DNA of 64,000 nt, from NCBI RefSeq assembly GCF_932294415.1, contig NC_065535.1:83039862-83103861 (forward strand), written 5' to 3'. Position 1 is the stretch's first letter. Each line of letters opens with the position of its first letter. The stretch comes from Quercus robur (lineage: Eukaryota > Streptophyta > Magnoliopsida > Fagales > Fagaceae). The position numbers and the translations under genes were made by a program. The notes under the pieces are model-generated. The model saw nothing but the letters and a program-made list of their open reading frames with translations. It was not told the origin of the DNA and did not search any database. Positions 47,600-60,286 of this stretch are shown here, one piece after another.

Positions 47600-50475
47600 T
47601 CACATCCCCTTGTTTATCTCTTTACACCAAGTCAATGAAATGAATGGCCTATCCCACCAACACATAATCCTGCAAACACACATAGACACCAAAAGAGAAA
47701 GAAGAAGAAGAAGAAGAAGAAGATATCCTACCTGCTTCCGAAAGCACCTTAGACGATCTTCCTCGATCTTTAGAATGGTTAAGATTTTTTTTTTTTTTTT
47801 TTTGGAATTTATATTGTAGTGCAAGCTTTGGTTGTACAACAGTCACGTCAAAGTTTGTTTTCCAGCTAAAAGAAAAAATTCTGTAGGCAGCGGCTAGCTG
47901 CTGTTAAAAGGATTGTTGTTCTCTCATCTCTTCTCCCTTTTCCTTTTGTTTTTGTCTAATGCTCTCTTCTTAATTCTTATCTTCCATCTCTTTGTTCCTC
48001 CGATTGCCAAGGATTGATTACACCCTTCTTATTTCAATGGACCATGCATAAGCCTTAATTTTAGCATGAAAACATGGAAATTTGATGGGAGATAATGATC
48101 CATATGGCACATTGATATTTGATACAGTTAAAAGTGTTTGACTCAATGATTAAAAATCATAGGCCTCTTTTTTTCTTTCTTTTAATGACGGGTAAAATTT
48201 AGGTATGGTTAATTCTTTAAGTGTTATACATTAGAATCACCAATTAACTTCAATAATTTAAACCACATGATTAAGTTTGTTCATTAGTTAATACAATAAT
48301 GTAGTTGAATTCAATTGAAAAAAGTTTAAGATATAGCATTTAAGAAATTGTAATTAAAGTTTGTCTTAAAATGAATTTATACGTTTTTCTGTTGTTAAAA
48401 CCCTTTGACCGTTTCTCAAAATGAATTTATATGTTTTTCTGTTGTCAAAACCCTTTGACCCTTTCAACCTCATTTTGACCACAAAAAATTTGTAAATGAA
48501 TGGTTATAGCTCAAATATAAATCCTCCATTTCATTTTATGTATTCCGCTTTATACTCTACCAATCAAAACTTGTCGTTGAAGATTTGTATTCATTAATAC
48601 TATAACTTATATGTACAACTTTCCATGAACAACAAATTTACATCATATGTAGGGTTGGCCTTTAGAACTTTCATGAGACAAACTCTGAAGAATCATGTAA
48701 AGGGATATTTAGTAAAAAATTAAAGAGGAAGAAAAGAAACAATTTATCCAAAAAGAAGGAGGAAGAGAGAAGAATAAAGAACTGAGGTAGAACGTGGACA
48801 CATATGGACTTTGTTTTATTTATTTATTTATGAACACATATGAGGCTTTACACAAGCACCCCTATGCCCCTTGAAGTGACATATTAAAAAGGAAAACAAA
48901 AGTCTCATGGATCTTGCAAATCAAGTGATAGTTTAGGATAAATATTTGAAATTTACCCAAACTTTATAACAATAAAAAATATAAAAACCAAGTTATTTAT
49001 AAATAGTTTGGGCTCAATTTGGGAAAAAACATCTTTATTATTGTTCATTTAGCAAAACAGCCAACTCAAGATTAAATTTATGCTTGATATTTAAACAAAT
49101 TGAGCTCAAACATAAAAATGTACTTATAAACAAGCTTGAGAGCATGAGGCTTGGTTAAAATATATATAATAATATATGTTTTTATGTAGATTGTATAAAT
49201 GTTAAAATATATTTATATATACTTGAGGTTAGATTATATAAATTTGTAAACAAGTTTATAAGATATCAAATGATTATTTGCAATTAATTAACAATATTAA
49301 ATAGTCCATTTTATAGTAAAATTATATATAATGTTTAACAACACAAGGTTCATGAATTTAATTTTTATAATCATAAAAAGAAATCATTCTATCTAATTGA
49401 TTATAATAATATAATTTCAACTATAATTTAATATTTTAATTATTTATTAATAATTAGCATATATTTTTTAGGGATAAAAAAATGTTACTCTTACTGTAGG
49501 GATGAGAGGCCCAGATATAGATATTGGGTCGTGAGTTGCACTTGAGGATAGATAAGTACTAGCAAAGGCAGATAGATTATAGGGCCAGGGAAGAGGTCTG
49601 GTCACAATGAGCAAAAGATGTTGTTCAAGGAGCAATCCCTCCTCAGTTGACAAAGTGGAGGCCTAATGTCCGACCACCCATCAAGAACTGAGCAGCAGGC
49701 AACTGTGCTAGGAAGGATAAGCTTTAGAGAGGGATGAGTCAACAGAGAATTGATAAATATCTAGGTAGAAAGCTGCTACCACCGCATTGAATGCTCTGCA
49801 TCTAATCTCCTAGCTGCATTAATGTAAAAGTGATACTTGAACAGTAACTTTCAGCCTTACAGCTACCCATAAAGACTTTAGGAAGGTGTTGATGGGACAA
49901 ATATCAAGACTGGCAATCTGATCTACACGTGGAGGGCTGAGATGACAGAGAGAATGGAAATATAGAGGGGATGAACTCCCTTATAGTGGGGATCATAAGA
50001 AAAAGCCAGAGAAAAATCACAGTGTAACCAAGAACTGTAATTTTTGTTTAAGTCTAAGAGAAATATATAAGAACAGACCTTTCTCGGATTTGACCGAGGA
50101 GAACTTTTCTTATTCAAACTGTTTATCTTGTTCATTCCAATGTTAACTAGCCTATTGTGATTAGTATCATCCTAATTCATTGAACGTTCAATATCAGGCC
50201 CACTCTCTAACAATTTCATTGTTTGGGCTCATTGGGCCATTTTCCAAACCATTTGGGTTGTGGAACAAATTACGTCCTTGGGAAATGAATAAATGAATCA
50301 AATAATTTGTAAATAGGCTTGAGCTTATTTTAAAATAAAATGAGCCAAACTTGAGCAAGTAATTTCATTTGGTAATGAGCATGAGCTTAGCTTATATTTA
50401 AAAATAAAAATTAAATGAATAATCTTGTTTAATACTTGACTCCTTGACTTGTTTACAACCCTACTTTAAAAAAGG
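47600..50475. repeat. Segmental duplication, copy A (2.9 kb)
   Basis: From 'tcacatcccct' to 'tacaaccctacttt' the sequence matches 54339-57252 almost base for base, in the same orientation. Shared landmarks include 'cctgcttccgaaagcacctt', 'atggaccatgcataagcc', 'gcacccctatgcc' and an LTR at 49495-50279. Differences are scattered substitutions and small indels, so the copies look recently separated. I see no intact gene inside; short minus frames near 47650-47840 are unassigned. Confidence 0.92.
49495..50279 (-). mobile_element. Solo LTR in duplication copy A
   Basis: Plus-strand start TGTAGGGATG preceded by CTTAC (49490-49494). It is the copy of the LTR at 56221-57027, where the far side also carries CTTAC. 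About 785 bp, non-coding. The insertion pre-dates the segmental duplication because both copies have it at the same place. Old LTR fossil. Confidence 0.65.
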
Positions 50476-50690
50476 GGGGGGGGGTTAGGATTGATATTGG
50501 GTCGGGTCGGGTTGGGTTTATTATGACCTGAAACCCGACCTAATAAAAATCGAGTTTGACTACCTGAAACCCGACCCGACCCAAAAAATAGGGTCTGTAA
50601 TTGGATCAGTTTTCCAAGTCTCAGGTTGGATTTTTTTTTTTTTTTTTTTTTTTTTTAATGATAATGGCATGGGATCACCCAAATGGGCTT
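50476..50690. other. G-rich and GGGTC-repeat spacer
   Basis: Contains a G run (50467-50476), repeated 'gggtcgggtcgggttggg' and its inverse 'cccgacccgaccc', and a T tract (50631-50656). Confidence 0.5.
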
Positions 50691-51050
50691 GCTACTACTA
50701 AAATTGGAGATGGGTCCTCAAATGGGCCGAGTCCACAATTGATGTCTGATATCTCTAAGAGCTAGACTCCATTTGTTTAGGTTTGGGCCTTGGCCCCATT
50801 CGTTTGGGAAAAAAACCAAACCCAAAAAAAAAAAAAAAAAAAAAAACCAACAAAACCCTAAAGAAAGCACAGGCTTCGTTTCCTCTTTGTGTCATCTTCA
50901 TTTGCAGCCGCATTTGCTCCACTCCGCCCCATTCTCTCACATCCAACATGAAGGTTATATTCTTTTTTGTTTTGCAGTTCAACATTGCAAACCCAACTAC
51001 TGGGCGCCAAAAGAAGCTCGAAATCAACGATGACCACTGACCAGAAGCTG
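50691..51050 (+). pseudogene. RPS6: Truncated 5' end of a ribosomal protein eS6 (RPS6) gene
   Basis: ATG AAG (50948-50953) is followed by a 24-nt remnant of intron 1 (gttatattc..tttgcag), then 'FNIANPTTGRQKKLEINDD'. Together M-K plus this string is the conserved N-terminus of plant 40S protein S6. A small duplication after 'gatgac' introduces a stop, and the remaining 'DQKL' is cut off by a (TC)n microsatellite. Upstream lie features typical of plant ribosomal protein promoters: 'tgggcc' site II-type boxes (50722, 50784) and the telo-box AAACCCTAA (50854-50862). A full RPS6 has about 250 residues; under 10 percent is present. The fragment carries promoter, leader and start codon, so it could still be transcribed. 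Confidence 0.85.
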
Positions 51051-51056
51051 TTAGTT

Positions 51057-51059
<3 letters not shown>

Positions 51060-51105
<46 letters not shown>

Positions 51106-51150
51106 CAGACTCAACAATTTTTTTTTTGTGTACTAGTAAAATTAACCCTC

Positions 51151-51212
<62 letters not shown>
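51060..51212. repeat. (TC)n and (CA)n compound microsatellites
   Basis: (TC)n at 51060-51100 and 51152-51174, directly joined to (AC)n at 51175-51212. 'atttacagactcaa' is repeated after both (51101, 51214), showing a local duplication. Confidence 0.95.
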
Positions 51213-51215
<3 letters not shown>

Positions 51216-51850
51216 TTACAGACTCAAACCTCTTACTACCAACACTTTCAGGAACCTTGAAATACAAAAACTTGAACAAAATCAAAATGGGTCCTTAAAA
51301 AAACACAGCTCTTTAGTTAAAGAAACACAACTCTTTAGTTAAAAACCTGAAAAATATAGAAATGGGTCCTTGAAAAAACTAGTTTTGCTACATGTCAGTA
51401 CTATTCAAAGCCAAACCCACATCACAAAACGCAAGAAAATCAAACCCAAACAGAATATTCACATAGAATAAAACCCAAAATTTGAAAGTATTAAAAACCC
51501 AACTAAATTAACAAAGAGAAGGATGACTTACACACGTAGAGATAGAACTGGGTGAGATTGAGACTTGGGAGAGTAGCTGAGGGAGGCGGAGAGAGACCAA
51601 CAAAGAGTGTAGGGTTTTTTTTCAAAAAACTAGTCAAGACAGCACGTGCAAGGTACGTGCTAGCCATGGGAAAAAAAAAGTAGTGATTATAATCAATTTT
51701 AGATTTTATTTGTATCACAAAATAAAGATATAAATCATTTGATTTTTTTAAATAATAGAGATTTACATTAATAAAAAAAGACATTAATTTTAAGAATTTT
51801 GATAATTATGTCATAAAAAAGTTAATCTTATTAGTATAAGACCGTGACAG
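51213..51850. other. Spacer with possible Helitron 3' end
   Basis: At 51642-51663 'gcacgtgcaaggtacgtgc' can fold into a short hairpin and is directly followed by CTAG, the layout of a Helitron 3' terminus (hairpin then CTRR). It lies downstream of the RPS6 fragment in the same orientation. The next base is C rather than the expected T, and no 5' end was found. Confidence 0.35.
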
Positions 51851-54330
51851 ATCCCAATCCAATATTTTATTATTTTATTTTGACCTATAACTTACACCTC
51901 AATAGTTGTGAATATATTGTAATAACAACAAAATATCACGACATTTTTAGTTGTGCTAGATCTCGGTATAATATTTTATTATTTTATAATGACTCATAAG
52001 GAATTGACACATGCGTCACAACATTTTCATAATATCTCTATGTATACATTGTATTTAATTACAATGTAAATTTATATTGTAGACACAAAAAAATTGGCAA
52101 ATTTTGTACACATTTACAAAATTTGTACAATATTTACCATTTTTTGTGCAAATGTGTATAATATTAACCACTTTTGTGTATTTACAATGTAAACTTGCAT
52201 TGCAAGTACAAAGTAAACATATAAAGATCTTAAAAAAAAAAACAAAAACAAAGCTCAAATCAACCGGCATACTTGAAGGGGTGAAAAAAAAAGTGCACCT
52301 CACTAATTGAAAAAACCAAAAAAACACTATTCATGAGCCTTTGGCTCTTTTTATATAGTTAATAGATATGCCAGCTTAGATAAATATTTAAAAGAAAAAA
52401 AAAATTAGGCACTGTAGAAATTAATGTTAAAATGTTGTTGACTTAGTATTTTTTTATTTGATCTATAAGAAACTGAGATTTCAACAATTGTGAAAATATT
52501 ATGATAACAATAAGTGTTGTAACATTTTCTCAAAACATTTATTTTTAGTTGTGATTGGTCATAGTCTCATATTTTATTATTTTATTTCGACTTGTAAGAA
52601 GTTGACACGTCAATAATTGTGAAAATATTATGAAATTTGTTGTGTCATTATAACAATATATATACGAGCTTACATACATATTTAAAAGAAAAAAAAAACT
52701 TTAGGCACTGTAGCTACCGTGCCAGTTGAATAAACCAAAAACATTACACAATAAATGTTGTAACATTTTCTCAAAACATTTATTTTTAGTTGTGGTTGGT
52801 CACAGTCTCATATTTTATTATTTTATTTCGGCTTGTAAGAAATTGACATGTCAATAATTGTGAAAATATTGTAAAATTTGTTGTGTCAGTATAACAATAT
52901 ATATACCAGTTTACATAAATATTTAAAAGAAAAAAAAAAACACAAACCGATTACGAAAAAAAAAAAAAAAAACTTTAGGCACTACAGCTATAGTGCTAGT
53001 TGAATAAACCAAAAGCACTACACAATAAGTGTTGTAACATTTTCTCAAAACATTTATTTTTAGTTGTGGTTGGTCACAGTCTCATACTTTATTATTTTAT
53101 TTCGACTTGTAAGAAATTGACACGTCAATAATTGTGAAAATATTGTGAAATTTGTTGTGTCAATATAACAATATATATACCAGCTTACATAAATATTTAA
53201 AAGAAAAAAAAAAAACACAAACCAATTACTGGAAAAAAAAAAATACTTTAGGCACTGTAGCTACTGTGTTAGTTGAATAAATCAAAAGCACGGCACGATA
53301 AGTGTTGTAACATTTTCTCAAAATATTTATTTTTAGTTGTGATTGGTCACAGTCTCATATTTTATTATTTTATTTCGACTTGTAAGAAATTGACACATCA
53401 ATAATTGTGAAAATATTATGAAATTTGTTGTGTCAGTATAATAATATATATATCAGCTTAGATAAATATTTAAAAAGGAAAAAAAAACTATAACTATTGT
53501 ATTTACAGTGCCACTTGGCACTATAGTTACTATTCAAAACTTGGGGGAAAAAAAAAAGTGGCTCACGAAACCAAAACCCCGTAGCTACAGTGCTTTAACG
53601 CATTCATGCACGTCAATAATTGTGAAAATATTGTAAAATTTTTGTTGTCAGTATGACAATATATATACTAGCTTACATAAATATTTAAAAGGAAAAAAAA
53701 ACACAAACCGATTACTAAAAAAAAAAAAAAAAACTGTAGCCATTGTAGAAGTGGCACTGTAGTTACTGTTCAAAACTGGGGGGAAAAAAAAAAAAGTGGC
53801 TCACAAAACCAAATTAGTGTAGCTACAATAATTTAGCGCATTCGTGCTTTTATATATAGTAGCTACAATGCTAGTTAACTAAACCAAAAGCACTGTAGCT
53901 ACCGTGCATACACGCATTCGCGATAAAGCAAAAGCACTACACAATAAATGTTATAACATTTTCTCAAAATATTTATTTTTAATTATGGTTAGTCATAGTC
54001 TCATATTTTATTATTTTATTTTGACTTATAAGAAATTGATATGTCAATAATTGTGAAAATATTGGTGAAATTTGTTGTGTCAGTATAACAATATATATAC
54101 CAGCTTACATAAATATTTAAAAGGAAAAAAAAAACACAAACTGATTACTGAAGAAAAAAAAAAAAAAAAAACTTTAGGCACTGTAGCTATAGTGCCGGTC
54201 AATAATTGTGAAAATATTGTGAAATGTGTTGTGTTAGTATAACAATATATATACCAACTTACATAAATATAAATATTTAAAAAAAAAAAAAAAAACTGAT
54301 TACTGGAAAAAAAAAAAAAAAAACACAAAT
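51850..54330. repeat. Tandem array, units about 245-277 bp
   Basis: A unit containing 'gttgtaacattttctcaaaa', 'gtctcatattttattatttt', 'aattgtgaaaatatt' and 'ggcactgtagctac' recurs with starts near 52511, 52756, 53033, 53303 and 53951, plus truncated units (53600-53700, 54190-54290) and more diverged ones at 51850-52050. Unit boundaries carry A tracts after 'ataaatatttaaaag'. The array stops at the left edge of duplication copy B. Non-coding satellite-like DNA. Confidence 0.85.
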
Positions 54331-54338
54331 TTGTTGCG

Positions 54339-57252
54339 TCACATCCCCTGGTTTATCTCTTTACACCAAGTCAATGAAATGAATGGCCTATCCCACCAAC
54401 ACATAATCCTGCAAACACACATTGACACCAAAAGAGAAAGAAGAAGAAGAAGATATCCTACCTGCTTCCGAAAGCACCTTAGACGATCTTCCTCAATCTT
54501 TAGAATGGTTGAGATTTTTTTTTTTTTTTTTGGAATTTATATTGTAGTGCAAGCTTTGGTTGTACAACAGTCACGTCAAAGTTAATTTGTTTTCCAGCTA
54601 AAAGAAAAAATTCCGTAGGCAGCAGCTAGCTGCTGTTAAAAGGATTGTTGTTCTCTCATCTCTTCTCCCTTTTCCTTCTGTTTTTGTCTAATGCTCTCTT
54701 CTTATTTTCCATCGCTTTGTTCCTCCGATTGCCAAGGATTAATTTCACCCTTCTTATTTCAATGGACCATGCATAAGCCTTAATTTTAGCATGAAAACAT
54801 GGAAATTTGATGGGAGATAATGATCCATATGGCACATTGATATTTGATACAGTTAAAAGTGTTTAACTCAATGATTAAAAATCATAGGCCTCTTTTCTTT
54901 TCTTTTTTTTAATGAAGGGTAAAATTTAGGTATGGTTAATTCTTTAAGTGTTATACATTAGAATCACAAATTAACTTCAATAATTTAAACCACATGATTA
55001 AGTTTGTTCATTAGTTAATACAATAATGTAGTTGAATTCAATTGAAAAAAAATTAAGATATAGCATTTAAGAAATTGTAAATAAAGTTTGTTTTAAAATG
55101 AATTTATACGTTTTTCTATTGTCAAAATCCTTTGACCCTTTCTTAAAATGAATTTATACGTTTTTTTTGTTGTCAAAACCCTTTGACCCTTTCAACCTCG
55201 TTATAACCACAAAAAATTTGTAAATGAATGGTTATAGTTAAAATATAAATCCTCCATTTCATTTTATGTGTTCCGCTTTATACTCTACCAATTAAAACTT
55301 GTCGTTGAAGATTTGTATTCATTAATACTATAACTTACATGTACAACTTTCCATGAAAAAAAAATTTACATCATATGTAGGGTTGGCCTTTTGAACTTTC
55401 ATGAGACAAACTCTGAAGAATCATGCAAAGGGATATTTAGTAAAAAATTAAAGAGGAAGAAAAGAAACAACTTATCCAAAAAGAAGGAGGAAGAGAGAAG
55501 AATAAAGAACTGAGGTAGAACGTGGAAACATATGGAGTTTGTTTTATTTATTTATGAACACATATGAGGCTTTACACAAGCACCCCTATGCCTCTCAAAG
55601 TGAAATATTAAAAAGGAAAACAAAAAGTCTCATGGATCTTGCAAATCAAGTGATAGTTTAGGATAAATATTTAAAATTTTCCCAAACTTTACAACAATAA
55701 AAAAATATAAAAACCAAGTTATTTATAAATAGTTTGGGCTCAATTTGGGGAAAAACATCTTTATTACTGTTCATTTAGCAAAACAGCCAACTCAAGATTA
55801 AATTTATGCTTGATATTTAAACAAATTGAGCTCAAACATAAAAATGTACTTATAAACAAGCTTGAGAGTATAAGGCTTGGTTAAAATATATATAATAATA
55901 TATGTTTTTATGTAGATTGTATAAATGTTAAAATATATTTATATATACTTGAGGTTAGATTATATGAATTTGTAAACAAGTTTATAAGATATCAAATGAT
56001 TATTTACAATTAATTAACAATATTAAATAGTCCATTTTATAGTAAAATTATATATAATGTTTAACAACACAAGGTTCATGAATTTAATTTTTATAATCAT
56101 AAAAAGAAATCATTCTATCTAATTGATTATAATAATATAATTTCTACTATAATTTAATATTTTAATTATTTATTAATAATTAGCATATATTTTTTAGGGA
56201 TAAAAAAATGTTACTCTTACTATAGGGATGAAGGGCCCAGATATAGATATTGGGCCCTAAGCCGCGCCCAAGAACGTCAAATAGCTCGAGGATAGATAAG
56301 TACTAGCAAAGGTAGATAGATTATTGGGCCAGGAAAGAGGTCTAGTCACGATGAGCAAGAGATGTTGTCCGAGGAGCAATCCCTCCTCGATTGACAAAGT
56401 GGAGGCCTAATGTCTGACCACCTATCAAGAACTGGGCAACAGGCAACTGTGCTGGGAAGGATAAGCTTTAGAGAGGGATGAGTCAACAGAGAATTGATAA
56501 ATATCTAAGTAGAAAGCTGTTACCACCGCATTGAATGTTCTACATCTAATCTTCTAGCCGCATTAATGTAGAAGTGATACCTGAACAGTAACTTTCAGCT
56601 TTACAGCTACCCATAAAGACTTCAAGAAGGTGCTGATGGGACAAATATCAAGACTGACAATTTGATCTACACGTGGAGGGCTGAGATGACAGAGAGAAGG
56701 GAAATATAAAGGGGATGAACTCCCTTATAGTGGGGATCATAAGAAAAAACCAGAGAAAAATCATAGTGTAACTAGGAACTATAATTTTTGTTTAAGTCTA
56801 AGAGAAATATATAAAAACAGACCTTTCTCGGACTTGACCAAGGAGAACTTTTCTTGTTCAAACTGTTTATCTTGTTTATTCCAATATTAACTAGCCTATT
56901 GTGATTAGTATCATCCTAACTCATTGAACGTTCAATATCAGGCCCACTCTCTAACAAATTCATTGTTTTCGGCTTATTGGGCCATTATCCAAACCATTTG
57001 GGCTGTGGAACAAATTATGTCCTTACACTTACTGTTTACAATATGTGGGAAATGAATAAATTAATCAAATAATTCATAAATAGGCTTGAGCTTGTTTTAA
57101 AATAAAATGAACTAAACTTGAACAAGTAATTTCATTTGGTAATGAGCATGAGCTTAGCTTATATTTAAAAATAAAAATTAAATTAATAATCTTGTTTAAT
57201 ACTTGACTCCTTGACTTGTTTACAACCCTACTTAAAAAAAAAGAGGAGGGGG
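54339..57252. repeat. Segmental duplication, copy B (2.9 kb)
   Basis: Direct-orientation copy of 47600-50475, offset about 6.75 kb. It joins the satellite-like array at its left edge ('gttgcg|tcacatcccc') and G-rich/poly(C) DNA at its right. See copy A for landmarks. No intact gene inside. Confidence 0.92.
56221..57027 (-). mobile_element. Solo LTR, 807 bp, with CTTAC target duplication
   Basis: The minus strand reads TGTAAGGACATAATTTG at the start and CCCTATA at the end (CCCTACA in copy A). CTTAC flanks both sides (56216-56220 and 57028-57032). The start resembles the LTR at 6421-7195. No internal region. Old, non-coding relic. Confidence 0.7.
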
Positions 57253-57324
57253 GGGGGGGGGTGGGGAGAGGAATAGGAAAATGACTTTTTAGTTTTTACC
57301 ATTTTAATTGTAACATGCCCCCCC

Positions 57325-57355
<31 letters not shown>

Positions 57356-57356
57356 G
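57249..57356. repeat. Poly(G) and poly(C) tracts
   Basis: A G run at about 57249-57261 and a C run of more than 25 nt at about 57318-57345, followed by poly(A). Hairpin- or quadruplex-capable; poorly resolved length is likely. Confidence 0.85.
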
Positions 57357-58551
57357 TGTGCCTAGCTAGCTGTGTTTTAAAGCAATGGTTGCACTTGATA
57401 AAGATCATCTTCCAGAGAAGCCGAGCAATCTTGGCAACCACTAAGACAAGCACAAACCATTATGTCCCTGAGAGCACGACTAGGCCAGTCACAAACTTAT
57501 ATCCCTTTTCCAGGGTGAAGCTCTCTTCCAAGGTTGATTAAGCATTTGGTAATTATGAGTAGGTGAAGTATGCTTGCTTGAGCCATCAATTTGTAATAGT
57601 TTATCTAAGGGTTGCACCTCCAAGGACCATCCACTATTATGAGCTGGATTTTCTACAGCTGAGGCATGGCTTGCAGGGATGGACTCCAATAAGGATTGGA
57701 GACTTGAATAAATGGCACTTTGTGTTCCTGTAAACGCATGTTACAATTATGAATTAAAAAGATAAATAAAAATCAAAGCCATAGAAGAGAATATTAATAC
57801 TCGCATTATCACTTTCATATGGGTTCACTACACAACATGTCTGCTCAATTGTTGTGAAAGAATTTGTGAAAGTTGTGTCCTTAGACTAGAAAATACTAGT
57901 TCCACTTACCAGATTCTGTAACAGAAAAGCTTTCATATTCTTTGTGTAGTTCCTAGGGAGCAGTAGCTGGGTAATAAGACTATACTTCATCTTCGTTAAT
58001 TTTTGTTACTTCAAAATTGTTGTTCAGCTGGTAAAAAGTTGCAGTAATCAGATAATCAACAGAATAAAATCCTATATTGTAACATGGTTAGTGGGTTTAA
58101 CACGGGTGAAGCCAGATTTTATTTCCAAGGGGGGCCAATTCATAAAATTATAAAGATAAACAAACAAACAAACATAAACCTAGTTAGTTACCTTTGAAGA
58201 CATATCAAGAGGCTCATGTGACCAATGTGGTTCCTGTAGGATCATTGGTTCCCCATCAATTGATTGAAGCATAGGAATATCAAGTATTGAATCATATAAT
58301 CTTTCTGAATAGTGCACACCAAATCCCCTATTAGGGTTAATTTCAGACTCTTTCGCTGCTCTCAAGAACTCATTCTGTTCAAGCAACATTTGATCTGTAA
58401 CACAATCTGCTGCCTGACTATCGCAGATATAGTGACCATTAATCTTGTTAAGTTCTGCCAGGAAGCCAAGGTCCTCCAAATTTTTGAATATATCACAACC
58501 ATCCCAACTTGGTGGAGCTTCATATTCACTTTGATTGAAATTGAACAAGTC

Positions 58552-59157
58552 CTGATACTGGTGGCAAACATGGAAAAATATTTGCTTAAGTAAAATTTGC
58601 TATATCATTGATGTTACCGAGTCACAACAGATAATAAGAACAAAAATGAAAGTCAGTCATCAAGCAATGCAATATCTAGTGCCCATTGTTCTTGTTATCG
58701 CAAATTGAACACCTTGATTTGCATATTTCAGTCCATTGTTTGACGGGTGTACTAGACTACGAAGCATATTATTAATTAGGAAATTATGTGCGTGCACTTA
58801 TTTCACCCCACCCAAAAAAAAAAAAAAAAAAAAAAATTACCCATAAGAAAACTGCAATATCAATATTTCTTAATTTTAAGATTTTCATCCCCTAATTTAA
58901 GTGATATCCTAATTGAAGACTTAAAGCTTTAGGAAATGGTGAATTTAATTATTTAACCATTATTTTAACACACACTCTCTCTCGAATCTAGATCCAAACC
59001 CCCCCCCCCCTTTAAATAAGTGACACTTAACTCGTGATATTTTTTAATTTATATAAAATGGGAGGTTGATTAATGGAGACAGCAACATGCAGTTGTTTGG
59101 GTTTAATATTGCATAAACACTAAGCAATCTTTACCATAAAGAATTTAGAGATATAGT
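58552..59157. other. Intron of NAC pseudogene
   Basis: Poly(A) at 58812-58836 and poly(C) at 59000-59010; no further feature seen. Confidence 0.4.
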
Positions 59158-59479
59158 GTGTGTTTGCATTCGACTTATTCACGTTCACGTTTTTCATTCT
59201 GCGTTTTTGTTCTTTTTTTTTTTTTTTTTTTTTTTGGTTTTCACGCGTTTTTGGAGTATTGCGGTTACTGTTCATTGAACAGTAACCGTAAATTTGACTT
59301 TCTGCAGTGAACAGTGCACATGTGCACTGTTCACGGACCCACAAATTTCATTTTTTATCAATTTTTTCATTAAAAATGGGTCCCACAGCACTATTCACAC
59401 ATTTAAAAATTATTTTGCTACAGTATTTTCAGTTTTCAGTTTTCAGTTTCAGCAAAATAAGTTCTATCCAAACACACCC
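59158..59479. mobile_element. MITE, about 320 bp
   Basis: The ends 'gtgtttgcattcgactta' and 'taagttctatccaaacac' are inverted copies. The interior carries the perfect palindrome 'gttactgttcattgaacagtaa'-type sequence (seen as 'ttactgttcattgaacagta' at 59265-59285) and 'cagtgcacatgtgcactg'. It shares its right half, reversed, with the MITE at 5232-5479. Confidence 0.65.
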
Positions 59480-59527
59480 ATAAACTTTAAATTGTTCATA
59501 TTATATGCTGAAATAAAACCTCTAAAC

Positions 59528-60146
59528 TAGGGCCGGCTCAATGAATTTAGGGGCCCTAGGCGAAATCTTTAAATGGGGCCTTTTATTATATTTAATTATA
59601 AATTCATATTTTTTTTTAATTAAAATTTATTTTTCTTGCTTTTTGAGAGGCAAAATTACTAATTAAATTTTTGCATTCAAGTTCCGCTAACATTTCATTT
59701 TTAATTGGTAATATGGCTAATCCACTTAATCTTTCTTGTGACATAGTTGATCTTAAATAGGATTTTATTAATTTTAATTTTGAAAAACTTATTTATACGG
59801 AGGCAACTGTAACAAGTATAGTTATTAATATTCTGAAAGCAATACATGTATTTGGAAAAGATTCTAACCTCTTTATATAATTTAGTACATTAATTAGAGA
59901 GTTTTCATTTATTTGCAAAACTTCTTTTAAAACTTTTAGTTCTGAAAATAAATCTAAGCCATCAATATCGGAATAAGTTTCATGTGAGAAAATATTCAAG
60001 ATTAAGACAATTTTTTTTCAAACTATACAATTTTTTGATGGGATATTATATAATATTATATAATATATTATTACTATTTGGGGGCCTCTTTATCAGTGGG
60101 GGCCTTAGGCCACTGCCTAAGTGGCCTATAGCTTCAGCCGGCCTTG
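59528..60146 (-). mobile_element. hAT transposon deletion derivative with 8-bp target duplication
   Basis: TIRs TAGGGCCGGCT (left) and AGCCGGCCTTG (right) are flanked by a perfect 8-bp duplication CTCTAAAC (59520-59527, 60147-60154), the hAT hallmark. The minus strand retains the C-terminal dimerisation region of a ZMYM1/TTF-type hAT transposase: 'LDLFSELKVLKEVLQI', 'CIAFRILITILVTVASV', a stop, then 'SFSKLKLIKSYLRSTMSQER'. It is 619 bp long; the catalytic core is gone. It lies inside the NAC pseudogene intron. Confidence 0.88.
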
Positions 60147-60286
60147 CTCTAAACACACCAAAAGAAACTGACTTTATAACAAACATAGACAACAACAATA
60201 GCCAAGCCTTCATCTTAAAATTTTGGTGTTAGCCATAGATTCTTATAGATCAATTAGAGTCGATTATAATTATGAGATATTATACC

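Noticed and set aside
47600-47846. Minus-strand frames in duplication copy A (also in copy B) as an exon pair
   Set aside because: Splice-like signals exist, but no protein family is recognisable and the frames depend on a GAA/CTT microsatellite and A tracts.
50755-51260. Several 85-117-codon frames on both strands
   Set aside because: They arise from poly(A), (TC)n and (CA)n tracts around the RPS6 fragment; only the ATG-AAG..FNIANPTTG reading is conserved.
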